Below, piece by piece: positions 6,993-7,333 of a stretch of 7,333 bases of DNA. The DNA is from DATFYI01 sp035315125 (lineage in GTDB: Bacteria; Chloroflexota; Anaerolineae; Anaerolineales; Anaerolineaceae). The notes beneath the pieces are model-generated. The model had not been told where the DNA came from and ran no database searches. It was given only the letters and a program-made list of their open reading frames with translations. Position numbers and translations under genes: made by a program. Location of the stretch: contig DATFYI010000051.1 in NCBI GenBank assembly GCA_035315125.1, positions 1 to 7,333 of the forward strand. The letters run 5' to 3'. How positions within the stretch are numbered: the first letter of the stretch is position 1; every line of letters begins with the position of its first letter.

Positions 6993-7333
6993 TTACGGTA
7001 CCCAATCCACCGTCCCATTGGCCACCAGATCGGATAGCTGCGTCAAACCGCTTCCGTCTATTTTCATGACATACAATCCGCTCTGGCTGACAAATGCAAT
7101 CCATTTTTTATCCGGCGACACGGTGGCATACATACCGGTATCGCTCAAATTAGTAAGCCGGTCAACCTGCCCGCTATCGATAGATACCCGGTACCAGTCG
7201 GATGGGATGTTATGCGCCGAGGCGTTCTGGATGCCAAACAGGCGTTCGAGCAAGGTCGGTGTTGGCACAAGCTGTTGATAATTATTGACTGCGCTGAAAA
7301 TAATCGATTTCCCATCCGGTGTGAAGAAATGGT
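6993..7333 (-). CDS. TolB/PD40-type beta-propeller protein, C-terminal part (5' end outside window)
   Basis: The frame is open from the window edge (first full codon 7331-7329) to the TAA at 6995-6993, giving 112 visible residues. The GTG at 7268 is internal and is not the start. PD40/WD40-like blade motifs are visible: TPDGKSIIF (4-12), YRVSIDSGQVDRLT (47-60), SPDKKWIAFVS (72-82) and LYVMKIDGSGLTQLS (86-100), with a closing DWVP. This is the pattern x-x-SPDGK-x-(I/L)-x-F followed by a strand and G-x-x-x-x-LT as in TolB propellers. The segment at 22-44 is a longer loop between blades. The rest of the propeller and any signal peptide or second domain lie beyond the window, so function cannot be stated; binding of protein or ligand at the envelope is the usual role. 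It is the first visible gene of a minus-strand operon with the phosphoesterase, with no bases between stop and start. Confidence 0.82.
   Translation of the reverse strand, partial: HFFTPDGKSIIFSAVNNYQQLVPTPTLLERLFGIQNASAHNIPSDWYRVSIDSGQVDRLTNLSDTGMYATVSPDKKWIAFVSQSGLYVMKIDGSGLTQLSDLVANGTVDWVP

Noticed and set aside
7266..7268. GTG at 7268 as start of the propeller gene
   Set aside because: The frame continues upstream to the window edge with a good PD40 blade motif (TPDGKSIIF), so this GTG is internal.
6778..7278. A 166-codon + strand frame opposite the phosphoesterase and propeller genes
   Set aside because: It is antisense to two genes with clear family motifs and conserved-looking junction; the translation has no recognisable domain.

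Overview
The window (7,333 bases, moderate GC) looks like ordinary chromosome from a free-living bacterium. The best guess is Chloroflexota, probably an Anaerolineae-type lineage. That guess rests on two secreted lipoproteins with Pro/Thr/Ser-rich linkers after the lipobox, a PD40-type beta-propeller, a SAM-I riboswitch and Shine-Dalgarno-led genes. It comes from familiarity with such proteins, not from a marker gene.

Layout. Bases 1-682 (+) hold the 3' end of a condensation-domain-like acyltransferase whose catalytic N-terminal part lies outside the window. A candidate promoter and a perfect 11-bp hairpin (748-774) follow, then a queuosine pair on the + strand: queF (807-1283, preQ0 reductase) and yhhQ (1310-2020, queuosine-precursor transporter). 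A minus-strand lipoprotein with a seven-bladed BNR/Ycf48-like propeller (2044-3462) converges on yhhQ. The divergent region 3463-3750 carries a strong sigma70-type promoter, a full SAM-I riboswitch and an intrinsic terminator. These control metA (3751-4668) and metY (4688-5974). A strong terminator (6007-6042) ends that operon and touches the stop codon of a convergent minus-strand gene for a secreted phosphoesterase lipoprotein (6042-6992). Its start codon abuts the stop codon of a TolB/PD40 propeller gene (6993 to the window edge, truncated).

How the genes work together. YhhQ can import a queuosine precursor and QueF reduces preQ0 to preQ1, a salvage-type route to tRNA queuosine. MetA has the active-site Glu111 associated with acetyl-CoA use, so it should make O-acetyl-homoserine. 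MetY, the next gene, uses that compound with sulfide to make homocysteine. The SAM riboswitch turns this direct-sulfhydrylation branch off when SAM is plentiful. The minus-strand genes encode envelope or secreted proteins of unknown ligand and have no obvious link to the metabolic operons. No mobile element, CRISPR array, tRNA or rRNA was seen. I found no clearly new system; the most useful observations are the predicted MetA acyl-donor specificity and the unexplained hairpin in front of queF.
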